Of a stretch of DNA of 40,261 nt, positions 25,624 through 32,670 are shown piece after piece. The number at the start of each line of letters is the position of its first letter. Positions within the stretch are counted from its first letter, which is position 1. The notes below the pieces were generated by a model. It was not told the DNA's origin. It made no database searches and saw nothing but the letters and a program-made list of their open reading frames with translations. A program made the translations under genes and the position numbers. Location: assembly GCA_022824205.1 (NCBI GenBank), contig JAJEAI010000108.1:1-40261 (forward strand). The letters run 5' to 3'. This stretch comes from Candidatus Binatia bacterium (lineage in GTDB: Bacteria; Desulfobacterota; Binatia; UBA9968; JAJDTQ01).

Positions 25624-25655
25624 TGGAGGGGCGTCAAAGTTCCGTAGGGGGACGC

Positions 25656-25685
25656 TTGACATTTGCCGCAGGGTTTACGTATAAA
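25656..25685 (+). promoter_or_regulatory. Strong sigma70-type promoter before the small secreted protein
   Basis: TTGACA (25656-25661), an 18-base spacer and TATAAA (25680-25685) lie between tctB and the small gene at 25732. Both hexamers are close to consensus, which suggests separate and probably high expression of the genes that follow. Confidence 0.7.
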
Positions 25686-25731
25686 AGGGCCGTCTGGATC
25701 AGCGGAGCAAAAACCAAAAGGGAGGTAGCAT

Positions 25732-26133
25732 ATGGTTGCGAAGAAACAGTTAGTTGGTTTGGCCACGGTTTTGGGAGCGTTGTTCCTTCTGTCGACCGTT
25801 GCCATGGCAATGGGGCCCAAGCTGATGGTGGACGTGGGCGACGTGAAGAAGGGTCGGCTGCAGGTCAAGATCTCTGCCGAGGGCCTGAAGGCGGGTCAAG
25901 AGGTGGGTATCCGGACGATGATGGGCGGCGTCCTTTCGGACGTGAGCTTCCTGGTGAAGCCCGCCGTCGAGAAGGCTGACGGCAAGGGCATGGTGTCCAC
26001 GACTTGGGGTATCCGGGGTCGGACCATCAAGCGCCTCCTGAAGCCTGGCGACCACGAGGTCATGCTGGTGGACGGCGACGGGAACACGCTGGCCAAGGCG
26101 AAGCTGACAATACCGGCGCCGAAGGCGAACTAG
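25732..26133 (+). CDS. Small secreted protein of unknown function
   Basis: A 133-residue protein I do not recognise. A signal peptide is clear: basic MVAKK, a hydrophobic core to about residue 24 and cleavage near AMA-MGPK. The mature 105-110 residues are rich in short alternating hydrophobic stretches (LMVDVGDVKKGRLQVKIS, HEVMLVDGDGNTLAKAKLTI). This suggests a compact beta-sandwich. It has no cysteine and a basic composition. It has its own strong promoter and a good GGGAGG ribosome-binding site, and is followed by a terminator-like hairpin. Its place between the TTT permeases and binding proteins suggests a periplasmic accessory role, but that is guesswork. Confidence 0.75.
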   Translation: MVAKKQLVGLATVLGALFLLSTVAMAMGPKLMVDVGDVKKGRLQVKISAEGLKAGQEVGIRTMMGGVLSDVSFLVKPAVEKADGKGMVSTTWGIRGRTIKRLLKPGDHEVMLVDGDGNTLAKAKLTIPAPKAN

Positions 26134-26221
26134 GTCTGGTGCGAAGGGAGCGCCCCCGGTTTTCGCGCCGGGGACACTCCTGATGCAGGTCGGTTCCGGC
26201 AGGGACGGCCGTCAAGGACAG

Positions 26222-26270
26222 ACGGGCTGAGGAACTCGGTTGTACTGGAGTCCTCGGCCCGTTTGCGTTT
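26222..26270 (+). terminator. Terminator-like hairpin after the small secreted protein gene
   Basis: ACGGGCTGAGGAACTC (26222-26237) pairs with GAGTCCTCGGCCCGT (26248-26262) with one bulge and one mismatch across a ten-base loop. The T-rich GTTTGCGTTT follows. It probably stops or weakens transcription from the promoter at 25656 before the binding-protein genes. Confidence 0.55.
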
Positions 26271-26342
26271 GGTGCCACGGCCCGCACACGGCAGCCGGTC
26301 CGTCCACAGGCAAGGCCCAGCAGTTGATGAGGTGAATGAACC

Positions 26343-27428
26343 ATGAAGCGATCGAAAGCGGTGAGTTGGTGCACTCTGTTCTGTCTGCTGCTCTTCGCCG
26401 GGTTGATGACGACCACGGCGGCAGCCAAGACCATAAACATCCTGATCGGCTATCCGCCCGGCGGAGGCCATGACATCGAGGCGCGCGTCATGGCGCGCTA
26501 CCTCGGGAAGTACCTTCCCGGAAACCCCAAGGTGATCGTGCAGAACATGCCCGGGGCCGGCGGCATGATCATGTCCTCCTACGTCTACAACCGGGCCAAG
26601 CCGGACGGGGCGACCATAGGCCTCTTCGGCAGCAGCCACGGACTTCAGGCGGTGCTGGCGCCGCCGGAGATGGTCAAGTACGACCTTTCCAAGATGCCGA
26701 TCCTCTGGTCCGTTGCCGGGATCCAGGTGCATCTGACACGAGACTTTCTCGGGGCGAGGAACGCCAACGATCTGTTGACCAAGGTCGACCGCTCGAAGAT
26801 CGCCGTGGCCGGCCGCTCCAAGCAGGGCTCCTCGTGCCTGCGCGGGCAGTTGGCCCTGCGGCTCCTGGGCGTCGAAACGTACACCGCGGTGTGCGCCTAC
26901 GGGGGAACGTCGCCCATCAGGGCCGCCATGGAACGGAGCGAGGTGAGCTACTTCGTGGCGAGTGACGCCCACCTGGTGGGCGGCGGCGCCTTTGTGGACC
27001 TGCACAACCGCGGCTTGGTGTTCCCCATGTACCAGAGCGGTATCCTCAAGAGCGACGGCACCATTGCGCGGTCCGCCACCGTAAAGGGGGACGTCCCCAC
27101 GCTGTACGAGGTGTACAAGTCGGTCCACAAGAAGGAGCCCTCGGGGCCCGATTGGGAGGCGTGGCGCGCCATCGGGCTCGGCATCTCGAATCTGACCCGT
27201 ACACTGGTGTTGCCGCCGGGGATCGCCGGGGCCAAGGTCGGGGAGTTGCGCGAGGCGGTCGGGAAGATGGCCAAGGACCCGGGCTTCGTCAAGGACTGGG
27301 AGAGGGTCTTCGGCCAGAAGCTCGCCCCGGTGCTCGTGGCTCCCGACGACGCGAGCAAGATCCGCGATGAGACCATGGCGCCCGCCGAGTGGCAGGACCA
27401 TCTCCGCAAGTTCGTCGCCGCCAAGTAG
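26343..27428 (+). CDS. TTT transporter substrate-binding protein (Bug/TctC family), first copy
   Basis: A periplasmic binding protein that captures a carboxylate and hands it to TctA/TctB. The 361 residues begin with a signal peptide (basic MKRSKAV, then a hydrophobic run ending near TAAA). The mature N-terminus INILIGYPPGGGHDIEARVM has the family pyrophosphate-like loop. KVIVQNMPGAGGMIMSSYVYN is the second hallmark. The domain hinge includes AVAGRSKQGSS. It is about 30 residues longer than the usual 320-330. A second, diverged copy follows 51 bases downstream. Confidence 0.85.
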   Translation: MKRSKAVSWCTLFCLLLFAGLMTTTAAAKTINILIGYPPGGGHDIEARVMARYLGKYLPGNPKVIVQNMPGAGGMIMSSYVYNRAKPDGATIGLFGSSHGLQAVLAPPEMVKYDLSKMPILWSVAGIQVHLTRDFLGARNANDLLTKVDRSKIAVAGRSKQGSSCLRGQLALRLLGVETYTAVCAYGGTSPIRAAMERSEVSYFVASDAHLVGGGAFVDLHNRGLVFPMYQSGILKSDGTIARSATVKGDVPTLYEVYKSVHKKEPSGPDWEAWRAIGLGISNLTRTLVLPPGIAGAKVGELREAVGKMAKDPGFVKDWERVFGQKLAPVLVAPDDASKIRDETMAPAEWQDHLRKFVAAK

Positions 27429-27479
27429 GCGTTGGTTGAGCGGAGGGGCGACGCATCCCGCGGAAGAAGGGAGACATCC

Positions 27480-28580
27480 ATGACCCTACGCAGACTGTCG
27501 TTGTTGTTCATGACCTGTGCGGTGCTGGGGATTCTCGTCCAAGGCTCCGCGCAGGCTTTCACCGAAGGCAAGAGAATCCAGATCCTCTCCGGCTATTCCC
27601 CCGGCGGCGGTCACGACACCGAGGGCCGGCTCATCGCCCGCCGGATCGGCAAGTACCTTCCGGGCATGCCCAAGAAGGTGGTCAAGATCAACATGCCCGG
27701 GGCCTCCGGCCTGATACACGGCGCCTACGTCCACCACAAGGCCAAGAGGGACGGCCTCACCTGGTCCATCATGGGCACCACCCACCTGAGCAGTTCGGTG
27801 CTGAAGGAACCCAAGCCCAACTTCGACCTGACGAAGATGCCGGCCATCTACGCTACCAGCGGCGCCTCGGCCGCCATCATCCGCGACTTCCTCAAGGTCA
27901 AGACCGGGGTCGAGCTGACCAAGATCGACCCCAAGACCATCGCGGTTTCCGGGCGCTCCATCACAGGATCGTCCTTCCTGAACGACGCCATCGGCCTCGA
28001 CCTGCTGGGCATCAACGGCTACACCTTCGCGGTGGGCTATCCCGGCACGGCCCAGATGGCGCTGGCGTTTCTGTCGGGAGAGGTCTCCTACGTCGGCGGC
28101 ACCGGGTTGCATCACGTGCTCGGCAGCGGGGGCCGGTACTACTCCTCCATCCAGGAAGGGGTCGCCATCGCCATCTGGCAAGGTGGCGTCCTGACTCCCG
28201 ACGGGAAGGTCATCCGCTCTCCCGGCACCGACATTCCGACCTTCGAGGAAGTCTACAAGCAGGTGAAGGGGGAAGCTCCCTCGGGTCCGGCCTGGGAAGC
28301 TTACAAGCTGACCGGTCCCACCCTGCGAACCCTGAACCGTACGCTGGTGGTGCCTCCGGGGACGCCGGCGGACCGAGTGGCGATCATCCGGGCCGCCTTC
28401 GACAAGATGTACTCCGATCCCGCCTACGTAAAGGAGTGGGAGAAGATCTTCGGGCTCAAGCTCGACTACATCAAGGGTCCCGACGCGGACAAGATCACCG
28501 AGACCCTGCTCCAGCCTTCGCCAGGGTGGGATTGGCTCAAGAGCGAGTACATTCCCGCGCTGCTGGCCCGCAAGAAATAG
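27480..28580 (+). CDS. TTT transporter substrate-binding protein (Bug/TctC family), second copy
   Basis: A second periplasmic receptor, similar in layout to its upstream neighbour but clearly diverged: IQILSGYSPGGGHDTEGRLI, VKINMPGASGLIHGAYVHHK and IAVSGRSITGSSFLNDAIGL correspond segment by segment. The signal peptide ends near GSAQA. The ATG at 27480 is preceded by AAGGGAG. The ORF is open 48 bases upstream without a better start. Its 366 residues include the C-terminal YVKEWEKIFGLKLDYI. The pair could bind different substrates for the same permease. Only one TctA/TctB set is present in the window. Confidence 0.85.
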   Translation: MTLRRLSLLFMTCAVLGILVQGSAQAFTEGKRIQILSGYSPGGGHDTEGRLIARRIGKYLPGMPKKVVKINMPGASGLIHGAYVHHKAKRDGLTWSIMGTTHLSSSVLKEPKPNFDLTKMPAIYATSGASAAIIRDFLKVKTGVELTKIDPKTIAVSGRSITGSSFLNDAIGLDLLGINGYTFAVGYPGTAQMALAFLSGEVSYVGGTGLHHVLGSGGRYYSSIQEGVAIAIWQGGVLTPDGKVIRSPGTDIPTFEEVYKQVKGEAPSGPAWEAYKLTGPTLRTLNRTLVVPPGTPADRVAIIRAAFDKMYSDPAYVKEWEKIFGLKLDYIKGPDADKITETLLQPSPGWDWLKSEYIPALLARKK

Positions 28581-28591
28581 CAGTCCAACCC

Positions 28592-28630
28592 CATTGCCGT
28601 CCGGCGTTTTCCACGCGCCGGACGGCAATG
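28592..28630. promoter_or_regulatory. Perfect 15-bp hairpin between the binding protein and the UbiD gene
   Basis: CATTGCCGTCCGGCG (28592-28606) pairs perfectly with CGCCGGACGGCAATG (28616-28630) over a nine-base loop. No T-tract follows. It sits 11 bases after the binding-protein stop and 23 bases before the ubiD-like ATG. It may stabilise the upstream mRNA or lower expression of the decarboxylase. Confidence 0.65.
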
Positions 28631-28653
28631 ACCTCCGAACGGCGAAACAGCAT

Positions 28654-30036
28654 ATGAAAAAGGATATACGCACCTGGATCGACCGGTTGCGCGGCGCCGG
28701 CGTGCTCGACACCATCTCCAAGCCGGTGGACCCGCGCACCCAGATGGGCGCGCTCCTGTGGCAGTCGCGCGAACGCGCGCTGCTGTTCGACAACCTCGCG
28801 GGGTACCCGGGCTGGCGCTGTCTCGGCCAGGCGCCGGGGGACGTGCGGCTGGCGCCGCTGGCCTTCGGCTGCGACCGCAACGAGATGGTGCCCGAGTTCG
28901 TCCGGCGCACCCAGGAGCCCGGCGTCACCCGTCTGGTGTCCTCGGGTCCGGTCAAGGAACGCATCCTCAAGGGCGACGAGGTGGACATCACCAAGCTGCC
29001 GATCCACCAGTGCGGCATCCGCGACGGCGGCCCGTTCATCTCCGCCGGGCTCATGATCTCCAAGGACCCGGACACCGGCAACCGCAACCTGAGCTTCCAC
29101 CGCCTGCAGATGAAGGGGCCGCGCAAGACCGGCATCCTGCTCTACCCGCGCCACGGCTGGACCAACTACCAGAAACACGAGTCCAAGGGCGAGAGCATGC
29201 CCGTGGCCTTCATGATCGGCCACCACCCCATGTATTACTTCGCCGCCGCCACCAGCACGGACTACGGTCGCGACGAGTTGACCATTGCCTCCGCGCTGCT
29301 CGAAGAAGACGTGGACCTGGTGAAGTGCGAGACCCTCGACATGGAGGTGCCGGCCCAGGCCGAGGTGGTGCTGGAAGGGGAAATCCTGCCCCACGTGCGC
29401 GAGGAGGAAGGCCCCTTCAGCGAGTTCCAGGACTACTACCTCGCCGGCGCGGGGCAGAACCCGGTGTTCCAGGTCAACGCCATCACCATGCGCGGCGACG
29501 CCATCTTCAAGAACATCCAGAACGGCGCCGAGGTGGAGGGCTGCGTGTACCACAAGGTGCCCATGTCGGCGCAGATCCTGCGGCGCATCCGCGGCGTGGG
29601 CGGCGGCGCCCAGGTCAAGAACGTGCTGGCGCTGCCGGGCATCTTCGGCATCGTCGTGCAGATGAACTCCCGCTACTACGGTGAGGCGCGCAACGTGCTC
29701 ATGGCCGCCCTGTCGAGCGAGTACCAGCACCCCAAGGTGGCCATCGCCGTGGACGAGGACGTGGACATCTTCAACTACGCCGACGTGCTGTGGGCCATCT
29801 CCACGCGCGTCAACCCCGCGGAGGACATCATCACCATCCCCGGCGCCAAGATCCACGCCATGGACCCCTCGTGCCAGGAGGTGGGCAAGCCCGGCGCGCC
29901 CGGCTGGCACCGTGTCGGCGGCAAGGTGATGATCGACGCCACCAAGCCGCCCGAGTGCGACCCGGCGCGGCGCTTCGAGTTCGAACGCCTGCAGCCCATG
30001 GGCGCCGGCAAGGTGCGCCTGGAGGATTTCCTCTAG
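28654..30036 (+). CDS. UbiD family decarboxylase
   Basis: UbiD enzymes use prenylated FMN to decarboxylate (or carboxylate) aromatic or alpha,beta-unsaturated acids. The 460 residues show RDGGPFISAGLMISKDPDTG near 124, a conserved GPRKTGILLYPRH region, and the central EEEGPFSEFQDYYLAGAGQN segment. The conserved acidic residues of the last segment serve the active site in the family. FQVNAITMRGDAIFKNIQNG follows. The ATG at 28654 fits the family N-terminus. An earlier in-frame start lies inside the hairpin. The cofactor-making UbiX is not in the window. With the TTT receptors upstream it suggests uptake and decarboxylation of an imported acid. Its TAG stop overlaps the CTAG flank of a repeat. 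Confidence 0.9.
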   Translation: MKKDIRTWIDRLRGAGVLDTISKPVDPRTQMGALLWQSRERALLFDNLAGYPGWRCLGQAPGDVRLAPLAFGCDRNEMVPEFVRRTQEPGVTRLVSSGPVKERILKGDEVDITKLPIHQCGIRDGGPFISAGLMISKDPDTGNRNLSFHRLQMKGPRKTGILLYPRHGWTNYQKHESKGESMPVAFMIGHHPMYYFAAATSTDYGRDELTIASALLEEDVDLVKCETLDMEVPAQAEVVLEGEILPHVREEEGPFSEFQDYYLAGAGQNPVFQVNAITMRGDAIFKNIQNGAEVEGCVYHKVPMSAQILRRIRGVGGGAQVKNVLALPGIFGIVVQMNSRYYGEARNVLMAALSSEYQHPKVAIAVDEDVDIFNYADVLWAISTRVNPAEDIITIPGAKIHAMDPSCQEVGKPGAPGWHRVGGKVMIDATKPPECDPARRFEFERLQPMGAGKVRLEDFL

Positions 30037-30249
30037 TGTCGCGTCCCCGTAAACAAGCGGCACAAGTCGTGTCGCCACCCGTAGGGGCGACCCGCGGTCG
30101 CCCCCATGGCGGACACCAGACGAACAAGTCCCACGGGCAAGCCCGGACTGATGTGCGCAGGACTTCGTCGTCGCCAGGTCGCGATGACGGTCCCCGCTCC
30201 TCTTGGAAACCATAGACCCGTAGGGGCGACCCGCGGTCGCCCCCATGGC
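30037..30249. repeat. MITE-like repeat region with a 34-bp direct repeat, after the UbiD gene
   Basis: The left end TGTCGCGTCCCCGTAAACAA follows the CTAG (30033-30036) that contains the ubiD-like stop codon and matches the complement of the right end of the 2055-2122 element. Bases 30154-30180 resemble the interior of the 509-711 element (TGCGCAGGACTT.GTCGTCG). Bases 30077-30110 and 30216-30249 are identical 34-base direct repeats containing the palindrome GGGGCGACCCGCGGTCGCCC. No clear right terminus with GACA was found, so it is probably a composite or decayed copy. Confidence 0.7.
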
Positions 30250-30295
30250 TTTCAAGAAGAGCCCGGACCGTCACAGGCAAGGGAAGGAGCCGACA

Positions 30296-31036
30296 TTGAG
30301 CCAAGTCGCCATCATCACCGGGGGCGCCAACGGCATCGGCCGTTGCGTCGCGTTGCGGTTCGCCCGCGAGGGCATCGCCGTCGCCATCGCCGACGCGGAC
30401 CGTGAGAGCGCGGCAGGCGTCGTGGAAGAGCTGGCCGCGACCGGAGCACAGGCGCACGCCTACGCCGTCGACGTGACCCGCGCCGCGCAGATCAAGGATG
30501 TGGTGGCGCGGGTGCGCGAGGACCTGGGACCTGTCGACATCCTCTGCAATCTGGCCGGCGGCACCATCCACACGAAGGCGGTGGAGGACCTCTCCTGGGC
30601 CGAGTGGCGCGAAGTGCTGGACGTGAACCTCAAGGGCACCTTCCTTTTCTGTCGCGAGGTGGCCCCCGGCATGATCGAGCAACGCCGCGGCCGCATCGTC
30701 AACACCGCTTCCAACTACGGCCTCACCGGCTGTGCCCTGCGCACGCCGTACTCGGCCGCCAAGGCGGGCGTCCTCGGCTTCACCAAGTCCCTGGCCCAGG
30801 AACTGGCCCCCTGCGGCGTCCTGGTCAATGCCGTCGCCCCCGGTCCCACGGACACCCCGCGCGTCCTCGCCAAGGCCGCGCTCGGCTCGCGCGAGGCGTG
30901 GAAGCCGCTCATCCCCATGGGCCGCACCGGCCAGCCCGAGGACATCGCCGAAGGCTTCTACTTCCTCGCAGGCCCCCAGAACACCTACATCACCGGTTAC
31001 ACGCTCAACATCAACGGCGGCGTGGTGATGAACTGA
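30296..31036 (+). CDS. SDR family oxidoreductase
   Basis: A classical short-chain dehydrogenase/reductase using NAD(P)H. The nucleotide-binding motif is ITGGANGIGRCVALRF (residues 7-22). The NLAGG element follows, and the catalytic Ser-Tyr-Lys is in NTASNYGLTGCALRTPYSAAKAGV (with the YxxxK near residue 150). The C-terminal GYTLNINGGVVMN is typical. The TTG at 30296 after GGAAGGAG gives 246 residues. The ATG at 30245 lies at the end of the repeat and is less likely. It may reduce or oxidise a product of the decarboxylase upstream. That link is based on position only. Confidence 0.88.
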   Translation: MSQVAIITGGANGIGRCVALRFAREGIAVAIADADRESAAGVVEELAATGAQAHAYAVDVTRAAQIKDVVARVREDLGPVDILCNLAGGTIHTKAVEDLSWAEWREVLDVNLKGTFLFCREVAPGMIEQRRGRIVNTASNYGLTGCALRTPYSAAKAGVLGFTKSLAQELAPCGVLVNAVAPGPTDTPRVLAKAALGSREAWKPLIPMGRTGQPEDIAEGFYFLAGPQNTYITGYTLNINGGVVMN

Positions 31037-31075
31037 GCCGCGGCGCCCGGACCATACACGGCAAGAATGCTTGTC

Positions 31076-31107
31076 CACCTACAAACTTTTTTGTAAGTTC
31101 GTAGGTG
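31076..31107. promoter_or_regulatory. Inverted repeat covering the leader of the CARF-sigma54 regulator gene
   Basis: CACCTACAAACTT (31076-31088) pairs with AAGTTCGTAGGTG (31095-31107), 12 of 13 positions, across a six-base loop. The right arm ends two bases before the ATG at 31110 and contains the only purine-rich candidate ribosome-binding stretch (GTAGGTG). It could be an operator for the regulator itself or an mRNA hairpin that limits its translation. It could also work as the end of the SDR transcript. Confidence 0.6.
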
Positions 31108-31109
31108 CC

Positions 31110-32621
31110 ATGTCGAGAGTCCTCGTCACGTGGATCGGGCACACGGACCTGCGTGCACCCGAAGAGGAGGCCAGGATCGGGGTTGGGCCGGTAGCCCAGG
31201 CTTTGTCGGCTCGAAGCTTCGACCGGGCATTCTTAATGGTCGACCACAACGGTGAAGCCGTTCGTCCATACCGGAAATGGCTCGAACACCACTCGGGAGG
31301 GGCCGATCTACAGTGGCTGCACGAGACCCTGAGCAGCCCCACGGAGTTCGGCGAGATCTACGTTGCCGCGGTCCACACCTGCGGAAAGGCATTGGCGGAC
31401 ACGGCAGGCGAGACATCCCTGACTTTCCATCTGAGCCCCGGCACGCCAGCCATGGCCGCGGTATGGATCATCCTCTCCAAGACGCGCTTTCCAGCCGAAT
31501 TGATCGAGTCCTCAAGGGAACACGGAGTCCGAACGGCTTCGGTGCCGTTCGACATCTCGGCCGACTTCATTCCCGATCTGCTTCGGCGCCCGGACGAAGA
31601 GCTCGAAAGACTCAGTGCCGGCCTGCCACCGATGGCGCCGGAGTTCGACGAAATCGTGCACCGGGGTCGGGCCATGACCCGCTTGATCGTCCGGGCGCGC
31701 CGGGTCGCTCCCCGCTCGGTTCCCGTGCTGATCGAGGGGGAGACCGGTACGGGCAAGGAACTGCTCGCGCGCGCCATCCACCGCGCCAGCCCAAGGCGCG
31801 ACAAGCCGTTCGTGGCGGTGAACTGCGGCGCCATTCCAGCGGAGTTGGTGGAGTCGGAGTTGTATGGGCACGAGAAAGGAGCCTTCACCGGCGCCACAGC
31901 TCGCCGCAAGGGCCACTTCCTGGAAGCGGAAGGAGGCTCGCTCTTCCTTGACGAGGTAGGCGAGCTTCCCAAGTCCGCTCAGGTCAAGTTGCTTCGGGCG
32001 CTGCAGGAAGGCGAAGTCTTGCCCGTCGGGAGTTCTGCCAGCCGCGAGGTGGACGTGCGGTTGATTGCCGCCACTAACCGCTCGCTCCTGTCCGAGGTCG
32101 CGGCGGGGGCCTTTCGCGAGGATCTCTTCCACAGGATCGCGGTGGCCGTGCTGCGTTTGCCGCCGCTCCGGGACCGGCGTGAAGATATTCCTCTCCTGAT
32201 CGATCATCTCCTCGCTCTAGTGAACCGCGAAGGCCGGGAGCAACCTGGCTACGTGGAGAAGAAACTTTCCGCGGCCGCAAGGAACCTTCTGTTGGAACAT
32301 CCTTGGCCTGGCAATATCCGCGAGCTTCAGAACACCCTCAGTCGGGCAGCCATCTGGACCCCCGGTTCTGTACTCAAGGCCGAGGACATTCGCGACGCGC
32401 TCCTGCCCACGGTAGGGCGGACGGGGGAGAGCGAAGTGCTCGGGCGGCCGCTGGGAGAGGGCCTGGATCTACCGGAAGTCCTGGCGAATGTGGCGAGGCA
32501 CTATCTCCAGCGAGCCGTCGACGAGGCCCAGGGGAACAAGACCCAGGCCGCTCAACTCGTGGGTTTGCCCAGCTACCAGACGTTTACCAACTGGACGAAG
32601 CGCTACGGGGTGCGCGCATGA
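31110..32621 (+). CDS. Sigma54-dependent activator with N-terminal CARF-like sensor domain
   Basis: A bacterial enhancer-binding protein of 503 residues. Residues 1-165 look like a CARF (Rossmann-type) nucleotide-sensing domain: first strand VLVTWIGHTD (4-13), second strand FDRAFLMVDHN, and the ligand-loop-like LTFHLSPGTPAM (104-115) in the place of the CARF TGGTKxM motif. Residues 185-430 are the AAA+ domain: Walker A GETGTGKE (210-217), sigma54-contacting GAFTGA (257-262) and Walker B SLFLDE (277-282). A Fis-type helix-turn-helix lies at about 460-500 (NKTQAAQLVGLPSYQTFTNW). It resembles RtcR in layout but not in N-terminal sequence. It lies directly upstream of a sigma54 promoter and an R-M operon, its likely target. 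The ATG at 31110 was chosen; a TTG at 31071 would include the inverted repeat. Confidence 0.88.
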   Translation: MSRVLVTWIGHTDLRAPEEEARIGVGPVAQALSARSFDRAFLMVDHNGEAVRPYRKWLEHHSGGADLQWLHETLSSPTEFGEIYVAAVHTCGKALADTAGETSLTFHLSPGTPAMAAVWIILSKTRFPAELIESSREHGVRTASVPFDISADFIPDLLRRPDEELERLSAGLPPMAPEFDEIVHRGRAMTRLIVRARRVAPRSVPVLIEGETGTGKELLARAIHRASPRRDKPFVAVNCGAIPAELVESELYGHEKGAFTGATARRKGHFLEAEGGSLFLDEVGELPKSAQVKLLRALQEGEVLPVGSSASREVDVRLIAATNRSLLSEVAAGAFREDLFHRIAVAVLRLPPLRDRREDIPLLIDHLLALVNREGREQPGYVEKKLSAAARNLLLEHPWPGNIRELQNTLSRAAIWTPGSVLKAEDIRDALLPTVGRTGESEVLGRPLGEGLDLPEVLANVARHYLQRAVDEAQGNKTQAAQLVGLPSYQTFTNWTKRYGVRA

Positions 32622-32637
32622 TGGCACGGCGCTTGCG
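32622..32637 (+). promoter_or_regulatory. Sigma54 (-24/-12) promoter of the restriction-modification operon
   Basis: TGGCACG-GCGC-TTGCG matches the consensus TGGCACG-N4-TTGCW except in the last base. GG (32623-32624) and GC (32635-32636) are separated by exactly ten bases, as required. It begins at the base after the regulator's TGA. Transcription should start near 32648, leaving a 23-base leader with GAGGAG (32659-32664) before the HsdR ATG. I did not find an obvious activator-binding palindrome in the upstream 150 bases. Confidence 0.85.
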
Positions 32638-32670
32638 TAGACCAATGGGACCGTGGACGAGGAGTATGGG

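Noticed and set aside
30037..30249. Direct repeats after the UbiD gene as a CRISPR array
   Set aside because: Only two copies 105 bases apart, and the unit occurs elsewhere as a dispersed palindrome.
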